From Rhodococcoides kroppenstedtii (GTDB lineage Bacteria > Actinomycetota > Actinomycetes > Mycobacteriales > Mycobacteriaceae): a stretch of 64,000 bases of DNA. The position numbers were made by a program, and so were the translations under genes. The stretch lies in assembly GCF_900111805.1 (NCBI RefSeq), contig NZ_FOJN01000010.1:1-64000 (forward strand), written 5' to 3'. This document shows positions 18,290 through 26,424 of the stretch, one piece after another. Numbering within the stretch: position 1 is the stretch's first letter; each line of letters opens with the position of its first letter. The notes beneath the pieces were generated by a model. That model did not search any database and was not told the DNA's origin. It was given only the letters and a program-made list of their open reading frames with translations.

Positions 18290-18295
18290 ATAGTA
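18290..18295 (-). promoter_or_regulatory. -10-like box for the SARP regulator gene
   Basis: On the minus strand TACTAT lies 7 nt before the GTG at 18282, the spacing expected for a leaderless actinobacterial transcript. No clear -35 sequence is visible. Confidence 0.4.
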
Positions 18296-18358
18296 GATCT
18301 CTCCCGGCGCGGCGCCACTCGAATCGTGCTCCCCGGTCGGTGTCCGGGAACCGCGAGG

Positions 18359-19918
18359 TCAGGTCATGTCCACCGCGAAGGAATTGACCACCCGGTCGGC
18401 CGCGGCGACGTCGTCCGCCGAGTTCGCCTGCACCGCCACCAGCACCAGGTACTCGCCGCTGTCCGCCGCGGCGCCGACCAGCATGTACTTCGCCTTCTCG
18501 GGTCCGCAGTTCTCCCACACCTCGAAGGTGCCGGTGTGCAGGGCGTCGGAGTAGGGCTGGCGGCCCTTCGACGTGCAGCCGGACTCGGGCAGGGACTTCC
18601 CCGCCCAGGTCAGCAGGTCCTCCGGGGACGACGTGCGCACCGCCGTGTCCGACGCCAGGACCGACGCGCCCACCGCGCCCCAGCCCCCCTGGTAGGTGGC
18701 CAGATCGCTCGACGCCTCGACGCCGTAGTACCGGTTGCCGCGGTCGTCCTCGAACTGGGTGCCGTCCACCTGGTTCCATTCGGCCGGAACGTCGACGCTC
18801 ACGACGCCGGAATCGTCGGTCACCGTGGTGAAGCCGGTGGTGTCCACGCTCGTCTGCGCGGTGGTCGACCCGGCCACGCCGGCGACGCTGCTCGAGATGG
18901 TCGTGGTCGCCTCGAGCGGCGTGCCGTTGACGCGGCCGCGCAGGTAGGTCCCCTCGTCCGGTCGGTACACCTCGACGGCCAGGGCCGAGTCGGTGCCGTG
19001 GGTCTGCAGCACGTCGCAGTACTCCTTCAGCGTGCCGTCGGTGCCCAGGGTGACGCCCTCCATCGAGGTGAGGATGTCCCCGGGGCGGATGCCGGTCTCG
19101 TCCGCTGCGGACCCGGAGGCCACCGAATTCACCCAGATGCCGGCACCCTCGCCGGAGTCGTCGACGAGCGCCTCGCCGTTGATGCCGATGCTGAGCACGT
19201 TCTCCCCGGCCCGGAGCTTCTCGACGATCTTCTGCACGTCGTCGCGGTGAATGGCCAGGTTGGTGTCGTTGGTGTCGCTCCCGGCGTAGTTGACGCCGAC
19301 CAGGCGACCGTCGGTGTCGACGAGAGGTCCACCGGAATTGCCGCTGCGGATCTTCGCGTCGTGCTCGATGACGTGGTCCAGCGAGGCCCACGGGGTGTCG
19401 GCGGGGGTGTCCGCCTTGGAGACGATGCCCTTGGTCATCGTGAACGTGGGGTCCCCCAGGGGATAACCGGCCGCGTAGACCTCGTCCGCGACAGCGATGG
19501 GGCCCTCGTGGAACCCCACGTACGGCAGGTCCGTCGCGTCGAGTTTCACCACCGCCAGATCCATGCATTCCGACGAGGCGACGATGCGGGCCGACAGCGT
19601 CGTCGACTGATCCCCGCCGCGCCACACGTCGAGAGTGCCGGCGCCGGTGACGACGTGGTTGTTGGTCAGGGCGTAGCCGTCGGCGGAGAGAATGACACCC
19701 GATCCGCGGCCGGCCGACTCGTACCCGCCCTCCTCGGGCGAGACGAACGAGCCGCGTGCCTCGAGCTGGATCGTGGCGTCCTGCAGACGGTCGAAGGGCA
19801 CCGCCCCGTCGGACGCGGCGGATCCGGAACCGGTGCCGACGGAGAACGAACAGGCGGACAGGGCCAGTGTGGTGACGGCGAGCGCGGCGAACGCAGCGCC
19901 AGTGCGTGGTGTGGTCAT
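18359..19918 (-). CDS. HtrA-like trypsin-fold serine protease, predicted lipoprotein
   Basis: A 519-residue cell-surface protease. The signal peptide ends in a lipobox, LALSAC (Cys23), so it is probably anchored by lipid. The protease domain has His88 in TNNHVV, Asp120 in CMDLAVV and Ser195 in RSGNSGGPLV, a complete catalytic triad. A PDZ-like domain follows near 225-305 (GIWVNSVASGSAADETGIRPGD). The C-terminal 190 residues form a separate domain with Cys in LPESGCTSKG and VWENCGPEK that may pair; I do not recognise it. The role is probably envelope protein quality control. Its 3' end faces the SARP gene 41 bp upstream of that gene's longest possible start. Confidence 0.83.
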   Translation of the reverse strand: MTTPRTGAAFAALAVTTLALSACSFSVGTGSGSAASDGAVPFDRLQDATIQLEARGSFVSPEEGGYESAGRGSGVILSADGYALTNNHVVTGAGTLDVWRGGDQSTTLSARIVASSECMDLAVVKLDATDLPYVGFHEGPIAVADEVYAAGYPLGDPTFTMTKGIVSKADTPADTPWASLDHVIEHDAKIRSGNSGGPLVDTDGRLVGVNYAGSDTNDTNLAIHRDDVQKIVEKLRAGENVLSIGINGEALVDDSGEGAGIWVNSVASGSAADETGIRPGDILTSMEGVTLGTDGTLKEYCDVLQTHGTDSALAVEVYRPDEGTYLRGRVNGTPLEATTTISSSVAGVAGSTTAQTSVDTTGFTTVTDDSGVVSVDVPAEWNQVDGTQFEDDRGNRYYGVEASSDLATYQGGWGAVGASVLASDTAVRTSSPEDLLTWAGKSLPESGCTSKGRQPYSDALHTGTFEVWENCGPEKAKYMLVGAAADSGEYLVLVAVQANSADDVAAADRVVNSFAVDMT

Positions 19919-19980
19919 GGTGCAGACCGTGCACGGACCTGCTTGGAGAATGCTTGGAGCCGACTTCTCGGGTCAGAAGC

Positions 19981-20042
19981 GCCGGCGGTGTCGACGAGCC
20001 GGCTACCGCCGGCGGTGTCGACGAGCCGGCTACCGCCGGCGG
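19981..20042. repeat. 27 bp tandem repeat, 2.3 copies, at a gene end
   Basis: Two identical 27 bp units (19981-20007, 20008-20034) and a partial third. Each holds GCCGGCGG and GAGCCGGCTACC. The units cover the last codons and TAG stop (20030-20032) of the histidine phosphatase gene and extend past it, so the downstream copy repeats the stop-codon context. GCCGGC is self-complementary, so hairpins are possible. Confidence 0.8.
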
Positions 20043-20632
20043 CGTACCGGGACCGAGTCGATCGTCCGCACCGTCCATCCCGCGCCGTCGGTCTCGACGA
20101 CGGAGATGCCGGCGTTGGAGATGCGCGGCGGCGGATGGCCGATGATCGTCTCGAGGATCGCACGGATGACGCCGCCGTGCGCGACGGCGATCACCGACCG
20201 GCCGCGGTGGTCCTCGGCGAGCAGGTCCAGTCGTCGGCGACCGCGTTCGGCCAGGTCGGCGCGACTCTCCCCGCCGGGATAGCGGCCGTCGGGCCAGTAG
20301 GCCCACGCCTCGTACCCGGTGAGTCCCTCGGCGTGGCCGAACCGACGTTCGACCAGGTCGTCGTGGTCCGCCGAGCGGGTCAGCCCGACGACGTGGCCGA
20401 TGATGTCCGCCGTCTCCGCCGCGCGCACCAGCGGCGAACTCACCAGGACGTCCCACGACCCGGCGGAGAGGGTGATGCCCGCGTCGCGGGCCTGGCGGCG
20501 GCCCTCGTCGTTCAGCGGAATGTCCGACGAGCCCTGCAAGCGGCCCTCGAGGTTCCAGTCGGTTTCGCCGTGGCGGACCAGGGCGACCGTGACGTGGTTC
20601 GGGGTCGAGTCGGGGGACGGGGTCTCGGGCAT
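20030..20632 (-). CDS. Histidine phosphatase (phosphoglycerate mutase superfamily)
   Basis: A 200-residue phosphatase with the phosphohistidine motif LVRHGETDWN (His21), SSPLVRAAETA and the second catalytic His in VAHGGVIRAIL. It probably acts on a small phosphorylated metabolite in the cytoplasm, as do related acid phosphatase, glucosyl-3-phosphoglycerate phosphatase and CobC-type enzymes; the sequence does not say which. The ATG at 20632 is preferred over one 63 bp upstream because the extra residues show no conservation. The 3' end lies inside a 27 bp tandem repeat. It is divergent from the acyl-CoA dehydrogenase operon. Confidence 0.82.
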   Translation of the reverse strand: MPETPSPDSTPNHVTVALVRHGETDWNLEGRLQGSSDIPLNDEGRRQARDAGITLSAGSWDVLVSSPLVRAAETADIIGHVVGLTRSADHDDLVERRFGHAEGLTGYEAWAYWPDGRYPGGESRADLAERGRRRLDLLAEDHRGRSVIAVAHGGVIRAILETIIGHPPPRISNAGISVVETDGAGWTVRTIDSVPVRRRR

Positions 20633-20767
20633 GGTCGGCCCAGCGTATCGGGGGCGGGCGGGGTCACCGGACGGGCGGGCCGCGTGCCTGGTCACCGCCC
20701 CTTCGCCCCGGAGTTACCGGGGAGTACGGTGCAGAGCAGACGACATGCCGACTGTGAAAGGTCACTC

Positions 20768-21943
20768 ATGAACCTGGCACTTACCGAGGACGAAGCCGCG
20801 TTCCGCGACGAGATGCGGAATTTCTTCCGGACCGAGATCCCGGCCGACATCCGCGAGCGGAACGCCGCCGGCGAGGAACTGTCCCGCGAGGACATGGTCA
20901 CCACGCTGCAGATCCTCAACAAGCACGGGATGGCCAGCCCGCACTGGCCGCTCGAGTGGGGCGGCAAGGACTGGACCCCGATGCAGCACCACATCTGGCT
21001 CGACGAGCTGCAGCTCGCGTCGGTGCCGGAGCCGCTGGCCTTCAACATCTCCATGGTCGGGCCGGTGATCGCGACGTTCGGCAGCGAGGAGCAGAAGCAG
21101 AAGTTCCTGCCGCCGACGCAGAACCTGGACATCTGGTGGTGCCAGGGTTTCTCGGAGCCGGAGGCCGGCTCGGACCTCGCCTCGCTGCGCACCGTCGCCA
21201 TCAGGGACGGCGACGAGTACGTCATCAACGGGCAGAAGACGTGGACGACGCTCGGTCAGTACGCGGACTGGATCTTCGTGCTCGCGCGGACCAATCCCGA
21301 TGCGCCGAAGAAGCAGGCCGGCATCTCCTTCATCCTGGTGGACCTGAAGACCCCCGGTATCACCGTGCGCCCCATCAAGCTCATCGACGGTGGCCACGAG
21401 GTCAACGAGGTGTGGTTCGAGAACGTGCGCGTTCCCGCCGAGAACCTCGTCGGCGAGGAGAACGCGGGCTGGACCTACGCGAAGTTTCTGCTCAGCAACG
21501 AGCGCACCGGCATCACCCGACTCGGCTTCACCAAGACCAAGCTCGCCCGTGCCAAGGAGCTTGCCGCGCAGACCGCCGTCGGTGACGGCACCCTGCTCGA
21601 CGATCCGGTCTTCGCCGCGCGGTTCGCCGAGATCGAGAACCAGGTACTCGCACTGGAACTGACGCAGCTGCGCATCGTGTCGAGCTACGTCGAGGGCAAG
21701 GAGAACCCGGCGTCGTCCGTGCTCAAGTTGCGCGGCAGCGAGCTGCAGCAGCTCGCCACCGAGATCCTCACGGACGTCGCGGGACCGGACTCGCTGCCGT
21801 TCGAGGCGGGCGAGGACATTCCGACGCCGGTATGGGCGCAGCGCGCCACCCCGACGTACCTGAACTTCCGCAAGACCTCCATCTACGGCGGCTCGAACGA
21901 GGTGCAGCGCACCATCATCGCCTCCGGCATCCTCGGCCTCTAG
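20768..21943 (+). CDS. Acyl-CoA dehydrogenase, FAD-binding (alpha-type) subunit
   Basis: Introduces a 2,3-double bond into an acyl-CoA with FAD. The 391-residue protein keeps the flavin motif CQGFSEPEAGSDLASL near 125-140 and an intact KTWTT segment. The end region reads IYGGSNEVQRTII, with Gly where medium-chain enzymes have catalytic Glu (YEGT), so the base must lie elsewhere, as in actinobacterial FadE heteromers. A good ribosome site (GAAAGG) lies 6 nt before the ATG. A second, more divergent subunit gene follows after 22 bp, suggesting an alpha2beta2 enzyme for an unusual or bulky acyl-CoA such as a sterol side-chain intermediate. The substrate is inferred only from the family. Confidence 0.85.
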   Translation: MNLALTEDEAAFRDEMRNFFRTEIPADIRERNAAGEELSREDMVTTLQILNKHGMASPHWPLEWGGKDWTPMQHHIWLDELQLASVPEPLAFNISMVGPVIATFGSEEQKQKFLPPTQNLDIWWCQGFSEPEAGSDLASLRTVAIRDGDEYVINGQKTWTTLGQYADWIFVLARTNPDAPKKQAGISFILVDLKTPGITVRPIKLIDGGHEVNEVWFENVRVPAENLVGEENAGWTYAKFLLSNERTGITRLGFTKTKLARAKELAAQTAVGDGTLLDDPVFAARFAEIENQVLALELTQLRIVSSYVEGKENPASSVLKLRGSELQQLATEILTDVAGPDSLPFEAGEDIPTPVWAQRATPTYLNFRKTSIYGGSNEVQRTIIASGILGL

Positions 21944-21965
21944 ACCTCACGCAGGAGAACGTCAC

Positions 21966-23096
21966 ATGCAATTCGAACTGGACGACGAACAGAAGTTGTT
22001 GCGGGACACCGTCCGTGAGGTCCTGAGCCGCAGCTACGACAACGAGAAGCGCAAGGCCGCCGTGGAGAGCGAGCGCGGCTGGACCGAGTCGGTCTGGAAG
22101 CAGTTCGCCGAGCTCGGTCTTCTCGGCCTCAGTTTCGCGGAGGAGGACGGCGGCATGGGCGCCGGCCCCGTGGAGACGTTCGCGGTGATGACCGAGATCG
22201 GTCGACGCCTCGCTCCCGAGCCGCTGCTCGACGGCGTGCTCGTCCCCGGTGGTCTGATCTCCGAGGTCGGCTCCGCGGAGCAGCGTCAGCGGATCCTGCC
22301 CTCGGTCGCCGAGGGGCAGACGCTGCTGGCGTTCGCGCACACCGAGCCCGGCCGTCGGTGGCCCGCGGCCGAGGTGTCCACCACGGCATCCGAGTCGGGC
22401 GGCTCGTTCACCGTCTCGGGCACCAAGAACCCCGTGCTGCACGGGAACTCGGCGAACCACCTCGTCGTCAGCGCCGCCTTGCCGTCCGGCGGTGTGGGGC
22501 TCTTCCTCGTCGACGCGGACGCCGACGGGGTCGCCCGCACGCCGTACCGCACGCACGACGGACTGCGCGGGGCCTCGATCGTGTTCACCGAAGCCGCAGC
22601 CGAGCCGCTCGGCGACGGTGGGGACGCCACCGCCGCGATCGTCGCCTCGAACGTCCGCGCGCAGGCCGCGCTCGCGGCCGAGGCGTTGGGCGCGATGGAG
22701 GAATCGCTGCGCCTGACCACCGAGTACCTCAAGCAGCGCAAGCAGTTCGGTGTCCCGCTGTCGAAGTTCCAGGCGCTGACGTTCCGCGCGGCGGACATGT
22801 ACGTCCAGCTGGAACTGGCCCGCAGCATGGCGCTCTACGCCACCATGTCGCTGGCCGACGGCACCGCGGACCCCGTGGTGGCCTCCCGCGCGAAGCTGCA
22901 GATCGGGCGGTCCGCCCGGCAGATCGGCCAGGAGTCGATCCAGCTGCACGGCGGCATCGGCGTGACCGACGAATACCCTGTCGGACACTACTTCTCGCGC
23001 CTGACCGCCATTGAGCACACCCTCGGTGGAGTCGACGACCACCTCCGGGTCATCACAGGGGTGGTCAAGGACCACGAGATGCTCGGGGTGTCCTGA
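21966..23096 (+). CDS. Acyl-CoA dehydrogenase, degenerate (beta-type) subunit
   Basis: Paralogue of 376 residues, the probable partner of the preceding dehydrogenase. The overall fold is kept (RLTTEYLKQRKQFGVPLSKF and ESIQLHGGIGVTDEYPVGHY), but the flavin-contact motif is degenerate: AHTEPGRRWPAAEV replaces TEPxAGSD. That fits the non-catalytic subunit of FadE-type heterotetramers. A ribosome site AGGAG lies 8 nt before the ATG at 21966. A strong inverted repeat after the stop ends the operon against the convergent aldehyde dehydrogenase gene. Confidence 0.82.
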   Translation: MQFELDDEQKLLRDTVREVLSRSYDNEKRKAAVESERGWTESVWKQFAELGLLGLSFAEEDGGMGAGPVETFAVMTEIGRRLAPEPLLDGVLVPGGLISEVGSAEQRQRILPSVAEGQTLLAFAHTEPGRRWPAAEVSTTASESGGSFTVSGTKNPVLHGNSANHLVVSAALPSGGVGLFLVDADADGVARTPYRTHDGLRGASIVFTEAAAEPLGDGGDATAAIVASNVRAQAALAAEALGAMEESLRLTTEYLKQRKQFGVPLSKFQALTFRAADMYVQLELARSMALYATMSLADGTADPVVASRAKLQIGRSARQIGQESIQLHGGIGVTDEYPVGHYFSRLTAIEHTLGGVDDHLRVITGVVKDHEMLGVS

Positions 23097-23113
23097 CACC
23101 TGCGTCACGACGT

Positions 23114-23145
23114 CGGCCGGCGATCCCCACGGGGGTCGCCGGCCG
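23114..23145. terminator. Bidirectional hairpin between convergent genes
   Basis: CGGCCGGCGA (23114-23123) pairs perfectly with TCGCCGGCCG (23136-23145), and CCCC/GGGG inside lengthens the stem to about 15 bp. It lies between the ends of the dehydrogenase operon (23096) and the aldehyde dehydrogenase gene (23170) and would serve both. There is no U-tract, which is common in high-GC actinobacteria. Confidence 0.75.
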
Positions 23146-23169
23146 CTCGTGCGTTCGGGGCGTGCCGCG

Positions 23170-24765
23170 TCAGTCGCGCGTGAACCGGCCGTCGACGCGA
23201 CGCACGATGCCGTCGGGATTGCCGTCGGCGATCGCGCTCGGCAGCAGTTCAGCGGGCACGTTCTGGTAGGCGACGGGGCGCAGGAATCGGTCCATCGCTC
23301 GGGCGCCCGCGGACGTCGAGCGGCCGTCCGATGTCGCCGGATACGGGCCGCCGTGCACCATCGCGTGGCCGACCTCGACGCCCGTCGGCCACCCGTCGAA
23401 CAGGATGCGACCGGCCGTGCGTTCGAGAATGCCGAGCAATCGCCCGGCCGTCGGCAGGTCGCTGTCGTCGGCATGGACGGTGGCCGTCAGCTGGCCCTCC
23501 AGCGCGCGGGCCACCCGCTCCGTCTCGGTCGCATCAGCACACCGCACCACCAGGGCCGACGCGCCGAACACCTCGTCGTGGAGCGTTGATTCCGAGAGAA
23601 AGGTGCCGGCGTCGACGGCGAACAGCGCCGCGCGTCCGGCGTTCGGCGCGTCGGTCGCCGGGCCGCGGGCGATCTCGGTGGCGACCGTCGTCAGGGCCTC
23701 CACTCCGGCGGCGTAGTTCCGTGCGATGGCCGACGTCAGCATCGGGGCCGGTTCGGTGGCCGCGATCGCGTCGGCCGCGGCGGCGAGGAAGGCGTCGAGC
23801 CCGGGCCCGTTCTCGGCCACCACTATCCCCGGGTTGGTGCAGAACTGCCCGACCCCGAGGGTGAGGGAGTCCACGAAGGCGCGGCCGAGCTCCGCCCCTC
23901 CTGCTGTCAGTGCGCCCGGGAGCAGGAACACGGGGTTGACCGCGCTCATCTCCGCGTAGACCGGAATCGGGACCTTGCGCCCGGCCGCCGCGCGCATCAG
24001 AGCGGTTCCGGCAGAGCGCGATCCGGTGAAGCCGACGGCCGCGATGCGCGGATCCGTGGCCAGCGCCGTGCCGAGCCCGGGGCCGTCGCCGTAGAGCAGG
24101 GAGAACACGCCCGGAGGCATGTCGGTCGCGTCCGCGGCGGCGACGACGGCGCGGGCGACGTATTCCGACGTGCCCGGGTGGGCGTCGTGCGCCTTGACGA
24201 CGACCGGACATCCGGCGGCGAGCGCGGAGGCGGTGTCGCCGCCGGCCACCGAGAACGCGAGCGGAAAGTTGCTCGCCCCGAACACCGCCACGGGGCCGAG
24301 CGGAACGGCTCGGCGGCGGATGTCGGGTCGGGGGAGCGGAGTGCGGTGGGGCAGAGCCGGATCGAGATGGGCGTCGGCCCAGCTGCCCTCGCGCACCACA
24401 TCGGCGAACAGCCGGAGTTGCCCGGTGGTGCGGCCCAGCTCGCCGGTGAGGCGCACGACGGGCAGGCCGGATTCGGCGGCCGCCCGGTCGATCACCGTCT
24501 CGCCGAGGGCCTCGAGGTGCTCGGCGACCGCCTCCAGGAACCGTGCGCGACGATCCGTCGGGGTGGCGCGAACGAGGTCGACAGCGTCCTCCGCGGCCGC
24601 GCAGGCGTCGGCCACGTCGGCCGCGCTGCCGTAGCGGTAGGCGGGGGACAACGTCTCGCCCGTGGCGGGGTTGCGTCCGTGGACGGTCTCGCCGGCGCCG
24701 CGTCGGGTCGCGCCGGCGACGGTCATCACGCCGGCCAGGGGCGCGGTCAGGGCGTCGGCGTCCAC
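23170..24765 (-). CDS. NADP-dependent aldehyde dehydrogenase (ketoglutarate-semialdehyde dehydrogenase type)
   Basis: Oxidises an aldehyde to its acid; the long 531-residue form with an AGxTRRGAGETVHGRNPATGE start fits 2,5-dioxovalerate (alpha-ketoglutarate semialdehyde) dehydrogenases. The catalytic cysteine is Cys309 in GVGQFCTNPG; the nucleotide site includes FGASNFPLAFS and GFTGSRSAGTAL, and AEMSAVNP holds the general base. The GTG at 24765 is chosen because it lies 2 nt after the TspO-like stop (24768) and gives the usual length. The two genes form a pair on the minus strand. Substrate specificity is inferred from length and motifs only. Confidence 0.82.
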   Translation of the reverse strand: MDADALTAPLAGVMTVAGATRRGAGETVHGRNPATGETLSPAYRYGSAADVADACAAAEDAVDLVRATPTDRRARFLEAVAEHLEALGETVIDRAAAESGLPVVRLTGELGRTTGQLRLFADVVREGSWADAHLDPALPHRTPLPRPDIRRRAVPLGPVAVFGASNFPLAFSVAGGDTASALAAGCPVVVKAHDAHPGTSEYVARAVVAAADATDMPPGVFSLLYGDGPGLGTALATDPRIAAVGFTGSRSAGTALMRAAAGRKVPIPVYAEMSAVNPVFLLPGALTAGGAELGRAFVDSLTLGVGQFCTNPGIVVAENGPGLDAFLAAAADAIAATEPAPMLTSAIARNYAAGVEALTTVATEIARGPATDAPNAGRAALFAVDAGTFLSESTLHDEVFGASALVVRCADATETERVARALEGQLTATVHADDSDLPTAGRLLGILERTAGRILFDGWPTGVEVGHAMVHGGPYPATSDGRSTSAGARAMDRFLRPVAYQNVPAELLPSAIADGNPDGIVRRVDGRFTRD

Positions 24766-24767
24766 GG

Positions 24768-25589
24768 TCAGCGACGCTGTCGCGCGGTGACGCGCAGGGC
24801 GAGCGTGCCCACCAGCACCACCGCGGCCGCGAGGGCCGCCGTCCATCCGACCACCGTGTCGACGTTCTCCCCGGCCAGTCGCCCCTGCGCCACCCACGCC
24901 CCCCAGGACAGCGACAGGGCCTGGGCGATCCGACCGCCCGACACACGGGCGAGGAACAGTCCGACGAGCGCGGCGACGACGAGCACGACGACGGCCCACA
25001 GGGTGGCGCCTCCCGTCCAGCCGATCGACGCGAGCCACGCACTGGTGTTGGCGACGGTCGCGATGCTCACCCAGCCGAGGTAGAGGCCGAACGTCCCGTC
25101 GGTCACCACGGTGTCGACGGCGGTCGCCGCGGTGGAGGTTCGCTCGCCGGGATGCCGGATCAGCAGTGCGAACACCACGGCCAGCGAGGCCAGCAGAGCG
25201 ACGATGACCACCACGCTGAGGAACACCTGGCCCCACTGCACCACCAGGATCCACGCGGCGTTGAGGATCATGGTGGCTGCGACCGGGCGCCGCAGGACTC
25301 GCTGCCGTGCCGATCGTTGCTGCGCCGGGAGCGCTTGCCACACCGCGTAGGCGATCAGCCCCGCGTAGATCACGGACCAGATCGAGAACGCCGGACCGGC
25401 CGGAGCCACGAGCGTCGCGGTGGCGCTGAGTGCGCCGCCGGCGGCCTCCGCGATGGGTGTCCCGACCACGGCGCCGGAACCGAGGAAGCCGCCGAGCACG
25501 GCGATCAGGGCGCTGACGATCACCAGCATCACGCCGGGCCTGTCCGGCGCGGTGACCGATCGTCCGGCGTGGGTGGTCTTCGTGGTCAT
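24768..25589 (-). CDS. TspO/MBR-family tryptophan-rich membrane protein
   Basis: Integral membrane protein of 273 residues with about seven hydrophobic segments. The second carries the family-like GPAFSIWSVIYAGLIAYAVWQ pattern, and later loops have NAAWILVVQWGQ and WLASIGW. TspO proteins bind tetrapyrroles and cholesterol-like ligands and take part in stress responses; this is a longer actinobacterial form, so the function is tentative. It starts an operon with the aldehyde dehydrogenase. Three 19 bp direct repeats lie just upstream of its start and may be regulatory. Confidence 0.7.
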   Translation of the reverse strand: MTTKTTHAGRSVTAPDRPGVMLVIVSALIAVLGGFLGSGAVVGTPIAEAAGGALSATATLVAPAGPAFSIWSVIYAGLIAYAVWQALPAQQRSARQRVLRRPVAATMILNAAWILVVQWGQVFLSVVVIVALLASLAVVFALLIRHPGERTSTAATAVDTVVTDGTFGLYLGWVSIATVANTSAWLASIGWTGGATLWAVVVLVVAALVGLFLARVSGGRIAQALSLSWGAWVAQGRLAGENVDTVVGWTAALAAAVVLVGTLALRVTARQRR

Positions 25590-25604
25590 GGCGTCTCCGG
25601 GGTC

Positions 25605-25661
25605 GTGTCGTTCGGTGACCTTCGTGTCGTTCGGTGACCTTCGTGTCGTTCGGTGACCTTC
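25605..25661. repeat. Three exact 19 bp tandem repeats upstream of the TspO-like gene
   Basis: GTGTCGTTCGGTGACCTTC is repeated three times head to tail (25605-25623, 25624-25642, 25643-25661), ending 16 bp before the TspO-like start. The regular 19 bp spacing and exact identity suggest protein-binding iterons or a recent slippage expansion. It lies in the 219 bp divergent region shared with the SipW operon. Confidence 0.85.
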
Positions 25662-25730
25662 GGAGTGCCCGAATTGCCGCGACCGAAAACCGCGGTGTTC
25701 TGACTTCGTCCAACAATGGCGCGTATGGCG

Positions 25731-25747
25731 ATTCGTTGTTAACGAAT
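25731..25747. promoter_or_regulatory. Palindrome upstream of the SipW operon
   Basis: ATTCGTT-GTT-AACGAAT is a perfect inverted repeat with 7-base arms in an AT-richer stretch, 62 bp before the first SipW-operon gene. It is a candidate operator; no regulator gene is adjacent. Confidence 0.45.
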
Positions 25748-25808
25748 GGGTACATCAATGGCGAATCGATGGTCGGGGTCGGGGCGACACGACAGGAGAG
25801 ACGACGAC

Positions 25809-26357
25809 ATGAACAGAACCACCAAGGGCGCACTCGCCGCCGGCGCAGCCGGAGTCCTGCTCCTCGGCGGGGCGGGCAGCTTCGCACTGTGGAGCGACAA
25901 CGAGGCGGTGCAGGGCGGCACCATCACCGCCGGCGAACTGGACATCGCGCCGGTGGCGAAGGGCGTCTGGACCGATGTCTCGCCCGGCGCGACGAGCACG
26001 GAAGGCGGGGTCGACCCGGCGACCTTCCGCATGGTGCCGGGAGACGTCCTCGAGTACCGCGCGTCGTACCGGGTGAGCGCCGACGGCGAGAACTTGCGCG
26101 CCGTTCTCACGGCGGACCCCAACAGCGTGACGCGGAGCGGGGACCTGAACGAGGCGAACACCCCGGTCACTCTCACCACGACCTACAACGGAACGCCGTT
26201 GGCCGGCAACCAGATCACCGAGGCGGACAACGGCCGCGTCGTCGACGTGGTCGCGCGGGTCACGTTCGTCGAGACCACGCCGAATCAGGTGGGCACCAAC
26301 GACACGGTCAACCTGTCCGGATTTCGGATCAACCTGCAGCAGTCGGCCCGAACCTAG
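25809..26357 (+). CDS. SipW-dependent-type secreted protein (TasA/camelysin-like)
   Basis: A 182-residue protein with an alternate-type signal peptide: MNRTTKGALAAGAAGVLLLGG, then GSFALWSDNEAV and GGTITAGELDI. The hydrophobic run followed by ALWSDxxxV is the mark of SipW-processed surface proteins such as TasA and camelysin. The rest is beta-rich and has no cysteine (FRMVPGDVLEYRASYRV), as expected for a surface fibre or matrix subunit. Ribosome site AGGAG lies upstream of the ATG at 25809. It opens an operon with two SipW-type peptidases. Fibre formation is inference. Confidence 0.72.
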   Translation: MNRTTKGALAAGAAGVLLLGGAGSFALWSDNEAVQGGTITAGELDIAPVAKGVWTDVSPGATSTEGGVDPATFRMVPGDVLEYRASYRVSADGENLRAVLTADPNSVTRSGDLNEANTPVTLTTTYNGTPLAGNQITEADNGRVVDVVARVTFVETTPNQVGTNDTVNLSGFRINLQQSART

Positions 26358-26424
26358 AGGTCCGGTCTGCCTGGTCCGGCTCGACGACGCGGGACGCATC
26401 CGTCCCGAGACGAGGTGAATCACC

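Noticed and set aside
18071-20767. Upstream extension of the acyl-CoA dehydrogenase frame to a 1290-codon open frame
   Set aside because: The frame upstream of 20768 is antisense to the HtrA-like and phosphatase genes; the ATG at 20768 has a good ribosome site and a standard N-terminus.
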